A DNA stretch of 64,000 bases from Planctomycetota bacterium. GTDB taxonomy: Bacteria; Planctomycetota; UBA1135; GCA-002686595. The position numbers and the translations under genes are program-made. Positions within the stretch are counted from its first letter, which is position 1, and the number at the start of each line of letters is the position of its first letter. Under the pieces are notes generated by a model. That model was not told the origin of the DNA. It did not search any database and saw only the letters and a list, made by a program, of their open reading frames with translations. Positions 1 to 8,500 of this stretch are shown in pieces. The stretch lies in contig JACKHS010000007.1 of assembly GCA_020638875.1 (NCBI GenBank), positions 1 through 64,000 on the forward strand. Direction: 5' to 3'.

Positions 1-115
1 CGGGCTCCAACGCCGTGGACTGCGCGGCCGACCCGCCGTTCTCGCGCAGCGCGACCCACGCCACGGCGCCGAACAGCGCGAGCAGAACGATCACGAGTCG
101 GACGGACTTGCTCAT
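1..115 (-). CDS. Partial N-terminus of a membrane-anchored or secreted protein
   Basis: The minus strand opens with ATG at 115-113 and stays open to the window edge, giving 38 residues that begin MSKSVRLVIVLLALFGAVAW. This is a short basic N-terminus followed by an uninterrupted hydrophobic helix of about 16 residues and then a polar Gly/Ser/Ala/Gln stretch, which is the look of a signal peptide or N-terminal membrane anchor. The rest of the gene lies outside the window, so no family can be named. It is divergent from the RNA methyltransferase that starts at 210, and the 94 bp between them would hold both promoters. Confidence 0.6.
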   Translation of the reverse strand, partial: MSKSVRLVIVLLALFGAVAWVALRENGGSAAQSTALEP

Positions 116-188
116 GGGCTTGCACGTCGTCGAGGACGTCCTCCGGCGCCAGGACGGCGGCTTCCGCAGCGCGTCCGCGACGCGCTGC

Positions 189-197
189 TGGTACTCT
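189..197 (+). promoter_or_regulatory. Candidate extended -10 element upstream of the RNA methyltransferase
   Basis: TGG followed by TACTCT lies 12 nt before the ATG at 210, with no recognisable -35. The stretch GTACTCTCCGCGCC nearly matches GTACGCTCCGCGCC, which precedes the aroDE start at 42603. The resemblance between two unrelated genes is the main support. Confidence 0.3.
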
Positions 198-209
198 CCG
201 CGCCCGATC

Positions 210-1349
210 ATGCCCCCGCGCGTCCGACACGTCCACTTCGCCACCTGCGCCCCCGGCCTCGAGCCCGTCCTGCACGCCGAGGCGCGGGCGCTCGGCCTCG
301 CCAAGCTCGAGCGCCAGGTGGGGGGCGTCTACTTCGAGGGCGAGGCGCGCGACGCGTGGCGCGCGAACTTGCACCTCGCGACCGCCGTGCGCGTGCTGCG
401 CCGACTCGTGCGCTTCGAGGCGGCCAGCTCGGACGCGCTGTACGAGGGCGCGCGCGCGCTCGAGTGGGGGCCGTGGTTCGCGCGCGCCGAGAGCTTCCGC
501 GTCGACGCGCACGTCAACGCCTCGACGCTCGACCACAGCCTGTTCGTCGCGCAGCGCGTGAAGGACGCGGTGTGCGACGCGCTCGTCGACGCGCGCGGCG
601 CGCGGCCGGCGGTCGACAAGGAGGAGCCCGACCTGCGCCTGCACGTGCACCTGTTCAAGGACCGTTGCACGCTGCTCGTCGACACGTCGGGCGACTCGCT
701 GCACAAGCGCGGATGGCGGCGCTTCCAGGGCCGCGCGCCGCTGGCCGAGACGCTCGCCGCCGGTGTCGTGCGCCTCTCGGGCTGGGACGCGCGCTCGCCG
801 CTCGTCGACCCGTTCTGCGGCTCGGGCACGCTGCTCGTCGAGGCCGCGCTGCTCGCCTGCGGGCGCGCGCCGGGCCTCACGCGCGAGCGCTTCGGCTTCG
901 AGCGCTTCCCCGACTTCGACGCGCGCGCGTGGGCGCGGCTGCAGGACGAGGCGCGCGCCGCGGCGCGGCCGCTGGGCAAGGTGCGCCTCGTCGGCTACGA
1001 GCGCGACCCCGAGGTCGTCGCCGGCGCGCGCGAGAACCTGGCCGCGCTCGGGCTCGCCGACCAGGTCGCGCTCGAGGCGCGCGACGCAGCGGCGCTCGAG
1101 CTGCGCGCCGGCTGGAACGCCTGGCTCGTCACGAACCCGCCGTACGGCGAGCGCGTGGGGGAGGGCGAGGACCTCGTCGGGCTGTACACCGAGCTCGGGC
1201 GGCGCCTGCGCACCGACGCGGCCGGCTACCGGCTCGCGCTGCTCTCGGGCAACCCGTCGCTCGCCGCGGCGCTCGCGCTCGACGTGCGCGAGCGCGTCGC
1301 GCTGCAGAACGGCGCGCTCGCGTGCGAGCTGCTGCTCGCCGACCTGTGA
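210..1349 (+). CDS. THUMP-domain class I SAM-dependent RNA methyltransferase (RlmL/COG0116 family)
   Basis: A 379-aa enzyme expected to methylate a guanine N2 in structured RNA, probably 23S rRNA. The N-terminal third (about residues 1-55) is the ferredoxin-like part that begins HVHFATCAPGLEPVL, residues 55-155 form the THUMP RNA-binding domain, and the C-terminal half is a Rossmann methyltransferase. SAM-binding motif I is DPFCGSGTLLVEAA, and the catalytic motif NPPYGERVG is the N6/N2-type NPPY signature. Length fits the stand-alone YpsC-like family rather than the longer bifunctional RlmKL. The frame stays open upstream to position 15, but those residues are not methyltransferase-like and overlap the divergent gene, so the ATG at 210 is preferred. 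The exact RNA target cannot be told from sequence. Confidence 0.9.
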   Translation: MPPRVRHVHFATCAPGLEPVLHAEARALGLAKLERQVGGVYFEGEARDAWRANLHLATAVRVLRRLVRFEAASSDALYEGARALEWGPWFARAESFRVDAHVNASTLDHSLFVAQRVKDAVCDALVDARGARPAVDKEEPDLRLHVHLFKDRCTLLVDTSGDSLHKRGWRRFQGRAPLAETLAAGVVRLSGWDARSPLVDPFCGSGTLLVEAALLACGRAPGLTRERFGFERFPDFDARAWARLQDEARAAARPLGKVRLVGYERDPEVVAGARENLAALGLADQVALEARDAAALELRAGWNAWLVTNPPYGERVGEGEDLVGLYTELGRRLRTDAAGYRLALLSGNPSLAAALALDVRERVALQNGALACELLLADL

Positions 1350-1356
1350 GCGCCGC

Positions 1357-2136
1357 TCAGCGCTTGCGCAGGACGAACATGCAGTCCTCCTGCGTGTCGT
1401 CGAGCTCGCGCACGTAGTCGAGGTCGTACGTGAAGTCGTGGACCGCGACGAGCTCGAGCGCGGGCACGCTCGCGAACAGCCGCCGCGCCTGGCGCGCGTC
1501 GTAGGTGCGGAACCACCACTCGGTCTCCGAGCGCAGCTCGCGCCGGCCCTCGCGCACGGCGAGCCGCGAGCGGACGCGCTCGCGCCGCGTGCCGCGCTCC
1601 GGCGGCCACGACTGGATGTTGCACACGACCTCGGTGCGACCCTCGCGCGCCGTCCAGCGCTCGCGCGCGCGCTTCGCGCGGTCGTAGTCGGACAGGTGGA
1701 AGCCCAGCAGGTAGACGCCGCCGGGCACCAGGGCGCGGGCGACGTGCTCGAGGTGCGCGCGCGCGCCGGCCTCGTCCATCACGTACTTGAAGGTGCTGAC
1801 GAGGCAGTGCGCCAGCTCGTAGCGGCCGGGCGGCGCGTAGCTCTCGAGCGCGCCGAGCGCGAGGCGCGCGTCGAGGCCCGCGGCGTCGAGGCGCTCGCGC
1901 GCGTAGTCGAGCATCGGCTGCGAGAGGTCGTAGCCCGTGACGCTCCAGCCGCGCCGCGCGAGCTCGACCACGTGCCGGCCGCTGCCGCAGGCCGGCTCGA
2001 GCACGCGCCTGCGCCCACGCTTGCCGTAGCGCTCCGCCGCGGCCTCGAGGAAGTCCGCCTCGACCCCCGTGTCCGCGTCGAAGATCAGGTCGTAGTAGCG
2101 CGGCGTGTCGTACCAGTCGATGGCTTGCCAGCTCAT
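1357..2136 (-). CDS. Class I SAM-dependent methyltransferase
   Basis: A 259-aa soluble methyltransferase. Glycine-rich motif I appears as VLEPACGSGRHVVELA near residues 42-57, followed by GYDLS carrying the acidic residue that contacts the SAM ribose, and LVPGGVYLLGFH as motif IV/V. This matches the Methyltransf_25/11-type fold; the substrate is not predictable. The start ATG (2136-2134) overlaps the stop of the upstream hydrolase gene by four bases (ATGA), so the two are translationally coupled and form a two-gene operon. Its end lies only 7 bp from the convergent RNA methyltransferase stop. Confidence 0.85.
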   Translation of the reverse strand: MSWQAIDWYDTPRYYDLIFDADTGVEADFLEAAAERYGKRGRRRVLEPACGSGRHVVELARRGWSVTGYDLSQPMLDYARERLDAAGLDARLALGALESYAPPGRYELAHCLVSTFKYVMDEAGARAHLEHVARALVPGGVYLLGFHLSDYDRAKRARERWTAREGRTEVVCNIQSWPPERGTRRERVRSRLAVREGRRELRSETEWWFRTYDARQARRLFASVPALELVAVHDFTYDLDYVRELDDTQEDCMFVLRKR

Positions 2137-3107
2137 GCCGCGTCGCGCTCCCGCTCGTCGTCCCCCGCGGGCACGCGCGGCGCCGGCGGCTCCTCGCGGC
2201 GCTTGCGGCGCTCCTCGAGCTCGCGTTTGCGCTCTTCGCGCCGCGCCTTGCGCTCGCGCACCTCGGCGCGCTCGGCCTCGGTCGCCTTCCACGCGGCCTG
2301 CTCGACGCGCTCGAGGCTCCAGTCGACGTCCTCGGCCTTCAGCACGCCGTCCTGCACGAGGCGGTCGAGCACGAGCAGCGTGAACAGCGCACTGCCCTTG
2401 ACGGTCGGGTGCAGCAGGTCGGACTGCAGCAGCGCCGGCTTGTCGGCCGCCTCGATGCGCAGGCCGCGCAGCTCGAAGGGCCGCTCGTCGCGCAGTTGCG
2501 CCGCGAAGCTCGACATGGCGAAGACGTGCACGTCCTCGCGCGCGTCGGCCCACGCGTGCAGTCGCGCGTTCAGCCGCTCGAGCGCGGCGCGCGAGGGCAA
2601 CTGGCTCGGCGTGAGGATCGGCCGGCCCATCATCAACGGGCTCGAGCCCTTCAGCGCCGGGCTCATGTCGGGGAAGTCGCCGACGAGCACGGGGCAGGGC
2701 CGGTCGTCGAGCAGCGCGAGCCCGCGCTCGAGCAGGGCCAGGCGCGCGTCGTCGCCGCCGCGCACGTCGCCGTAGCCGAACCAGAACAGGAAGTCGGCCG
2801 CCACGAGCACGTCGGGCTTCGCTTCGCGGGCCGCGCGCAGTTGCTCCCGGCCCTTGGCGAGCGGGTCGAGGAAGAACATGCCGTCGCCGAGGTTGGTCGA
2901 CGCGACGTGCGGGCGCAGCAGCGCGCCGTCGAGGAACGGCGTGAGGCGGCAGGCGACCTCGAGCTCGCGCGAGAGGCCGAAGCCGTCGGACACCGACGCG
3001 CCGACGATCGCCAGGCGCAGCGGCGGCGGCGCGTCGGCGGCGGGCGCGGCGCCGTCGTCGACGGCGGGCGCGAGGAGCGAGAGGGCGGCGAGGGCGAGGT
3101 GGAGCAT
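2133..3107 (-). CDS. Secreted SGNH/GDSL-like hydrolase
   Basis: A 324-aa protein with a signal peptide (MLHLALAALSLLAPA). Block I of the SGNH fold is present as GASVSDG with Ser as the candidate nucleophile, and block V as DLLHPTVKGS with the Asp-x-x-His pair, so an esterase or lipase-like activity is likely. DVLVAADFLFWFGYGD and PVLVGDFPDM occupy the middle strands. The last ~50 residues are an unusually charged Lys/Arg/Glu-rich helix, probably a coiled coil. The gene is the first of a two-gene operon with the methyltransferase at 1357-2136. Substrate is unknown. Confidence 0.75.
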   Translation of the reverse strand: MLHLALAALSLLAPAVDDGAAPAADAPPPLRLAIVGASVSDGFGLSRELEVACRLTPFLDGALLRPHVASTNLGDGMFFLDPLAKGREQLRAAREAKPDVLVAADFLFWFGYGDVRGGDDARLALLERGLALLDDRPCPVLVGDFPDMSPALKGSSPLMMGRPILTPSQLPSRAALERLNARLHAWADAREDVHVFAMSSFAAQLRDERPFELRGLRIEAADKPALLQSDLLHPTVKGSALFTLLVLDRLVQDGVLKAEDVDWSLERVEQAAWKATEAERAEVRERKARREERKRELEERRKRREEPPAPRVPAGDDERERDAA

Positions 3108-3798
3108 GGCGGTGGGGGCGAGGGACGCGCCCGGGTTGTAGCAAGCGCGGCGCGCCGCGTCGCGTCGCGGGTCGCGCGGCGGGACCGTCGCGTGGGAAGT
3201 TCGAGAATCTGGACCCGCCGCTCGCGCGCGACGCGGAGGAGGTGCGCGTGGTGCTCCGTGCCCCGCGCGATCGGAGCCCCAGCGCCGTCCGCGGAGGGAT
3301 CGCGGCCGGCAGCCTTCGGACTCGGGCCCTCGGGGGGACTCGGGTCTCCCGGCGCCTCTCGGGAGAGCGTCGGGGAGGTCGTGGGGCGATGATGGATCTA
3401 TCGAGCCCGTGCGCCTCGTGGAAACGGCGCACGGGCTCTCTCCTCGCGGGCTGCCCGGGTCGCGCGTGGACGCGGCGCGCGCGCCGGGCCTGCTGAGGTC
3501 GCGCGCAGGCGGACCGTCGCACGAGCTGCGATCCCGCCGCGCCCTCCGCCGCGCCGGCGGGACACGCCCGAGGGACTCGGCACCACCGAGCGCCGAGTTC
3601 GGATCCCCACGCGAGCCGGGCGGCTCCGCGCCGCGGGGGGTCAAGGTCGTCGGAGGGCATCGCCCCGCGTGGGCCCGCGCGGCGGTCCGTCCTCCGCCTC
3701 GGGCAGGTTGCCCCCTTGCGGCCTCTCGGACTTCGCGGTTCCTTGAGGCCCGGCGGCGGCGCCTCCGCAGCGCTCCGCTCCGGTCGGGGAGTTCTTCG
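3108..3798. other. Gene-free divergent region with one strong hairpin
   Basis: About 690 bp between two divergent genes, with no reading frame that looks like protein. Open frames on both strands here are Arg/Pro/Ala-rich shadows of G+C-rich DNA. The only clear structure is the hairpin at 3403-3438. The region may hold a promoter for the minus-strand hydrolase, a small RNA, or a long leader. Confidence 0.5.
3403..3438. other. Perfect 13-bp hairpin
   Basis: GAGCCCGTGCGCC (3403-3415) is exactly complementary to GGCGCACGGGCTC (3426-3438) with a 10-nt loop (TCGTGGAAAC). A pyrimidine-rich tract (TCTCCTCGC) but no T-run follows on the plus strand. It could be a terminator of a non-coding transcript or a structured RNA element. 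It sits in the middle of a divergent intergenic region, where a plain gene terminator is not expected. Confidence 0.7.
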
Positions 3799-3827
3799 TT
3801 GACGTTGCGACGCAATCTCAATAAGCT
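3799..3827 (+). promoter_or_regulatory. Sigma70-type promoter of the secreted propeller-like protein
   Basis: TTGACG (3799-3804), a 17-bp spacer, then TAAGCT (3822-3827), lying 33 nt before the ATG at 3861. The patch is strikingly A+T-rich for this DNA and has ideal spacing. No Shine-Dalgarno is evident between it and the start codon. Confidence 0.55.
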
Positions 3828-3860
3828 CCCGACCTCCTCCGCTCTCACCCCGAACTCGAC

Positions 3861-5435
3861 ATGAACCGCACCACCACCGCGCTCTTCCTGCTGGCCGCCC
3901 CGCTCGGCCCGGCCTCGGCCCAGACCCTCGGCGTCTCGTGGGTCACCGACAGCACGAACGACTCGATCTACCGGCTCGAGGACCTCGACAACGACGGCAC
4001 CTACAACGGCGTGGGGGAGGTCGTCGAGGTCTACAGCGACGTGCTGGGCACCGTCTCGCTCACGAACAACAACATGATCGCCGTGGACGCGAACGGCGTC
4101 GCGTACGTCGGCGACTCGAGCGTCGACGTGATCCTCGCGTTCGCGGACAACGACAACGACGGCGAGGCCAACGATCCGGGCGAGCACTGGATCTACTTCG
4201 ACGGCACGCCGGGCGGCAACGCGTCGGGCATCGTGATGGACTCGGCGCAGCGCATCAGCTTCGGCCCGGCCGGCGACGCGTTCTGGGACGGCAAGCTGCT
4301 GATCGCGTCCGCGAACGCCGCCGGCTCCGTCGACGAGATCTTCTACATCGAGGACCTCAACAACGACGGCGACTGCAACGACGCCGGCGAGGCCGTCTCG
4401 TACTTCATCCCGCTCAACGGCGGCTCGACCGCCGACACGCTGCCGACCGACGTGATGGTCGGCCTGGACGGCAACGTCTACTACCTCGAGATCGGCAGCA
4501 CCGGCTTCCAGCCGAAGGGCATCTACAAGCTCGTCGACGCGGACTCGAGCGGCTCGATCGACCCGCTGACCGAGGTCTCGGCCTTCTACGTGCCGCCGAC
4601 GCTCGCGAACACGCCGTTCTTCTGGGGCTTCGACCAGGCGCCCGACGGCAGCTTCTACATGGCCGACTCGACCAACGAGCTCATCTGGCGCTTCCGCGAC
4701 GACAACTCGAACGGCGTGATCGACGTCGGCGTCGAGGACGTGCAGTGGTGGAACGCCCCCGGGTCCTCGCTCATCTGGGAGGTCGACGTGGCGGCCGACG
4801 GCTCCGTGTACTGCGCCGAGTCGCAGTCGCCCGACCGCGTGCTGCGCATGGCCGACGATGACAACAGCGGCACGATCGACCCCGTCACCGAGGTGCAGGA
4901 GGTGTACAACAACACCATCTCCGGCGTCACGATCGGCAACCCGCGCGGCATCGAGGTCGTCGGGCCGATCCTGAACGTCGGCACCAAGTTCTGCTTCTGC
5001 GACGGCAGCGGCACGGCCGCGCCCTGCGGCAACCCCGGCGGGCCGGACGCCGGCTGCGCCAACGGCGCCAGCGCCTCGGGCGCGAGCCTGGACGCGACCG
5101 GCGCGGCCGACATCGCCAACGACACGCTCGTGCTCGTCGGCAGCGGCCTGGTCCCCAACCAGCCCGGTCTCTACTTCCAGGGCGACAACGCGGTGAACGG
5201 CGGCCTCGGCAACGCCTTCGGCGACGGCCTGCGCTGCGCCGGGCAGAACGTCGTGCGCTTGCAGGTGGTCAGCGCGGACGCGTCGGGCAACTCGGCCACG
5301 AGCGTCGTGATCTCGACCAAGGGCGGCGTCCTCGCCGGGGACCGGCGCTACTACCAGCTCTGGTACCGCGATCCCGCGGGGTCGCCGTGCGGCGCGTTCT
5401 TCAACCTGACGAACGGCTACGACGTGACCTGGTAG
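3861..5435 (+). CDS. Secreted propeller-like protein with Cys-rich C-terminal module
   Basis: A 524-aa exported protein. The signal peptide MNRTTTALFLLAAPLGPASA is followed by a body of about 350 residues containing several aspartate-rich loops such as DLDNDGTYNG, DNDNDGEANDPGE and DLNNDGDCNDAGE; these resemble dockerin or EF-hand calcium loops set between short beta-strand stretches like those of NHL/SMP-30 propellers. From about residue 377 a different module begins with FCFCDGSG, then PCGNPGG, GCANGA, GLRCAG and SPCGAFFNLT near the C-terminus. The same module ends the unrelated protein at 41443-42435. Such modules recur in secreted proteins of some planctomycetes; whether it is a sorting, surface-attachment or binding module is not known. 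A good promoter lies immediately upstream. Confidence 0.8.
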   Translation: MNRTTTALFLLAAPLGPASAQTLGVSWVTDSTNDSIYRLEDLDNDGTYNGVGEVVEVYSDVLGTVSLTNNNMIAVDANGVAYVGDSSVDVILAFADNDNDGEANDPGEHWIYFDGTPGGNASGIVMDSAQRISFGPAGDAFWDGKLLIASANAAGSVDEIFYIEDLNNDGDCNDAGEAVSYFIPLNGGSTADTLPTDVMVGLDGNVYYLEIGSTGFQPKGIYKLVDADSSGSIDPLTEVSAFYVPPTLANTPFFWGFDQAPDGSFYMADSTNELIWRFRDDNSNGVIDVGVEDVQWWNAPGSSLIWEVDVAADGSVYCAESQSPDRVLRMADDDNSGTIDPVTEVQEVYNNTISGVTIGNPRGIEVVGPILNVGTKFCFCDGSGTAAPCGNPGGPDAGCANGASASGASLDATGAADIANDTLVLVGSGLVPNQPGLYFQGDNAVNGGLGNAFGDGLRCAGQNVVRLQVVSADASGNSATSVVISTKGGVLAGDRRYYQLWYRDPAGSPCGAFFNLTNGYDVTW

Positions 5436-5489
5436 GCCGCGCGCGGCCTCGAGCGGCGGGGGGGGGGGGGGGGGGGGCCGCCCCCCCCC
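5435..5489. repeat. Palindrome plus 20-G / 9-C homopolymer tract
   Basis: GGCCGCGCGCGGCC (5435-5448) overlaps the stop codon of the preceding gene. It is followed by 20 consecutive G (5458-5477), CCG, and 9 consecutive C (5481-5489). The G and C runs can pair as a hairpin, and the G run could form a quadruplex. It may end transcription from the upstream gene. Exact run length is unreliable in sequencing data. Confidence 0.75.
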
Positions 5490-5553
5490 GCGCGAGCCCT
5501 CCGCCGCCGCCGGCCCCCCCCCGCCGGTGCGTGCGGGGATCGCCGCCGCGCGG

Positions 5554-5559
5554 TACAAC
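5554..5559 (+). promoter_or_regulatory. Candidate -10 element (TACAAC) for a leaderless transcript
   Basis: GTACAACCGCGCC directly precedes the ATG at 5566, so TACAAC would sit about 7 nt before the start codon and give a leaderless mRNA. The layout matches the GTAC-n-CTCCGCGCC block before the aroDE start. No -35 is recognisable. Confidence 0.25.
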
Positions 5560-5565
5560 CGCGCC

Positions 5566-8500
5566 ATGATCCCGCCGACCCTCGTGCTCGCGGCGGCGCT
5601 CGCCGCCGGCGACGCCGACTTCGAACGCCACGTCCTCGACACGACCTTCTACTGCGAGGGCGCCGGCGTCGGCGACCTCGACGGCGACGGGGCGACCGAC
5701 GTCGTCTCGGGGCCGTGGATCTACCTCGGGCCCGACTTCGCGCGGCGCGTGGCGCTCTACGAGGCGAAGCCCTTCGATCCGCTGCACTACTCGGACTCGT
5801 TCTTCGCGTGGAGCCGCGACCTCGACGGCGACGGCTGGCTGGACGTCGTGCAGGTCGGCTTCCCCGGCGCGGAGGCCTGGTGGTTCGAGAACCCCGGCGC
5901 CGCGGGCGGTGCGTGGACGCGCCACCTGATCCACGACACCGTGGACAACGAGTCGCCCGCGTACGTCGACCTCGTCGGCGACGAGGCGCCGGAGCTCGTC
6001 TGCTGCTCGGGCGGCGCCTTCGGCTGGCTCGCGCCCGGCGCGGACCCGCGCGAGCGCTGGAGCTTCCACGCGCTCAGCGAGGACCTCGGCAAGCAGCGCT
6101 TCACGCACGGCCTCGGCGTGGGCGACGTCGACGGCGACGGGCGTGCGGACGTGCTCGCGATGGAGGGCTGGTGGCGGCAACCGGCCGACCTCGCCGACGG
6201 CCCGTGGGCCTTCCACCCGGTGCGCTTCTCGCGCGAGATCGGCGGCGCGCAGATGCTCGTGCTGGACGTGGACGGCGACGGCGACGCCGACGTGGTCACC
6301 AGCCAGAACGCGCACGGCTGGGGCCTGTCGTGGTACGAGCAGCGCGCGGGCGGCGCGTTCGTCGAGCACGTCATCACCGGCGCCACGCGCGAGCAGAACC
6401 CGTGGGGCGTGCGCGTCGCCTCGCCGCACGCGCTCGCGGCGTGCGACGTGGACGGCGACGGCTTGACGGACTTCGTCTCCGGCCGGCGCCACTGGGCGCA
6501 CGGGCCGCAGGGCGACGAGGAGGGCGACGTGCCCTCCGCGATCTGGTGGTTCCGGCTCGAGCGCCGGGCCGACGGCGCGGTGTTCGTGCCGCACCTCGTC
6601 GACGACGACTCGGGCGTGGGCACGCAGGTCACGGCCGCCGACGTGAACGGCGACGGCCGCCCCGACGTGGTCGTCGGCAACAAGCAAGGCACGTTCGTCT
6701 TCGTGCAGCGCGCGGCGGGTGCGAGCGTGGACGAGCCGCGGCGGCACATGGCGCCGCCGGCGCTGGCGCCGCGCGACGGCGGGCGGCGGCCGCGCGGCGC
6801 GGACGGGCGCGAGCTGAACCTCGGCTTCGAGCGCGGCGACCTCAGCGACTGGACGGCGGAGGGCGCGGCGTTCCTCGGCCAGCCCGTGCTCGGCGACACG
6901 TGCGTCGTGCGCGGCCGCGAGCCGTCGCTGCACGCGGGGCGCGCGTGGGTCGGCGGCTACGAGCTGGAGGGCGACGCGCCGACCGGCCGCCTGCGCTCGG
7001 CGAGCTTCGTGCTCGACGCCGACTGGGCGAGCTTCCTCGTCGGCGGCGGCTCGAGCCAGGCGACGCGCGTCGAGCTGGTGGACGCGGACGGCGACGTGCT
7101 CTGCCGCGCGACGGGCGCCGACTACGAGTCGATGAAGGTCGTCGTCGTCGACCTCGCCGCGCACCGCGGCGCGCGCGCGCACCTCGAGCTCGTCGACGAG
7201 GCCACGGGCGGGTGGGGGCACCTCAACTTCGACGACTTCCTGCTGCACGACGAGCGCCCGGTGATCGACGCCGACCGCCTCGCGCTGCCGCTGGACGTCG
7301 TGGCGCACGCCGGCCTCGCGCCGGAGGAGGCCGCCGCGGCGATGACGGTGCCGTCCGGCTTCGCGGTCGACCTCGTCGCCGCCGAGCCCGACCTGCACCA
7401 GCCGGTCGCGCTCGCCATCGACGACGCCGGCCGCCTGTGGGTGGCCGAAGCGCACAGCTACCCCGCGCGCCGCGGCGAGGGCCAGGGGCGTGACGTGATC
7501 GTCGTGTTCTCGGACACGGACGGCGACGGCGCCTACGAGACGCGCACGGTCTTCCAGGAAGGCCTCGACCTCGTCAGCGGGCTCGAGGTCGGCCACGGCG
7601 GCGCGTGGATCGGCGCGGCGCCCTTCCTGTACTTCGTGCCCGACCGCGACGGCGACCTCGTGCCCGACGGCCCGCCCGAGGTCGTGCTCGACGGCTGGCA
7701 CTACGAGGACACGCACGAGACGCTCAACGCGTTCACGTGGGGGCCCGACGGCTGGCTCTACGGCTGCCACGGGGTCTTCACGCACTCGCGCGTCGGCGCG
7801 CCCGGGACGCCCGACGACGAGCGCGTGCCGCTCAACGCCGGCGTGTGGCGCCTGCACCCGAAGACGCGCGCGTTCGAGGTCTTCGCGTGGGGCACGTCGA
7901 ACCCCTGGGGCGTGACGTTCGACGAGGCCGGCCAGGCCTTCGTCACCGCGTGCGTCATCCCGCACCTCTACCACCTCGCGCAGGGCGGCCGCTACGAGCG
8001 CCAGGCCGGCAGTCACTTCGAGCCGTGGGTGTACGAGGACATCGGGACCATCGCGGACCACCGGCACTACCTCGGCGCGACGCCGCACTCGGGCAACTCG
8101 CGCTCGAGCGCGGCGGGCGGCGGGCACGCGCACTGCGGCGCGTTGATCTACCAGGGCGACGCGTTCCCGGCCGAGTACCGCGGGCGCATCCTGATGAACA
8201 ACGTGCACGGCAACCGCGTGAACCAGGACGTGCTCGAGCGCGTGGGCTCGGGCTTCGTCGGGCGCCACGGCCAGGACCTGCTGCTGGCCAACGACGCCTG
8301 GTTCCGCGGCATCGCGCTGGAGAGCGGCCCCGACGGCTGCGTCTACCTGACCGACTGGTACGACGAGCGCGCGTGCCACTCGAACGAGCGCGAGCTGTGG
8401 GACCGCACGAACGGCCGGCTCTACCGCCTGCGCTACGGCGCGCTCGCGCCGCGCGTGGTGGACCTCGCCGCGGCGAGCGACGCCGAGCTCGTCGCGCTGC

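Noticed and set aside
15..209. N-terminal extension of the RNA methyltransferase to an ATG at 15
   Set aside because: The extra residues lack family similarity and overlap the divergent gene whose signal-like start lies at 115-113.
3409..3864. 151-codon plus-strand frame in the gene-free region
   Set aside because: Arg/Ser/Pro-rich composition, no domain, and it runs through the hairpin and the promoter of the next gene.
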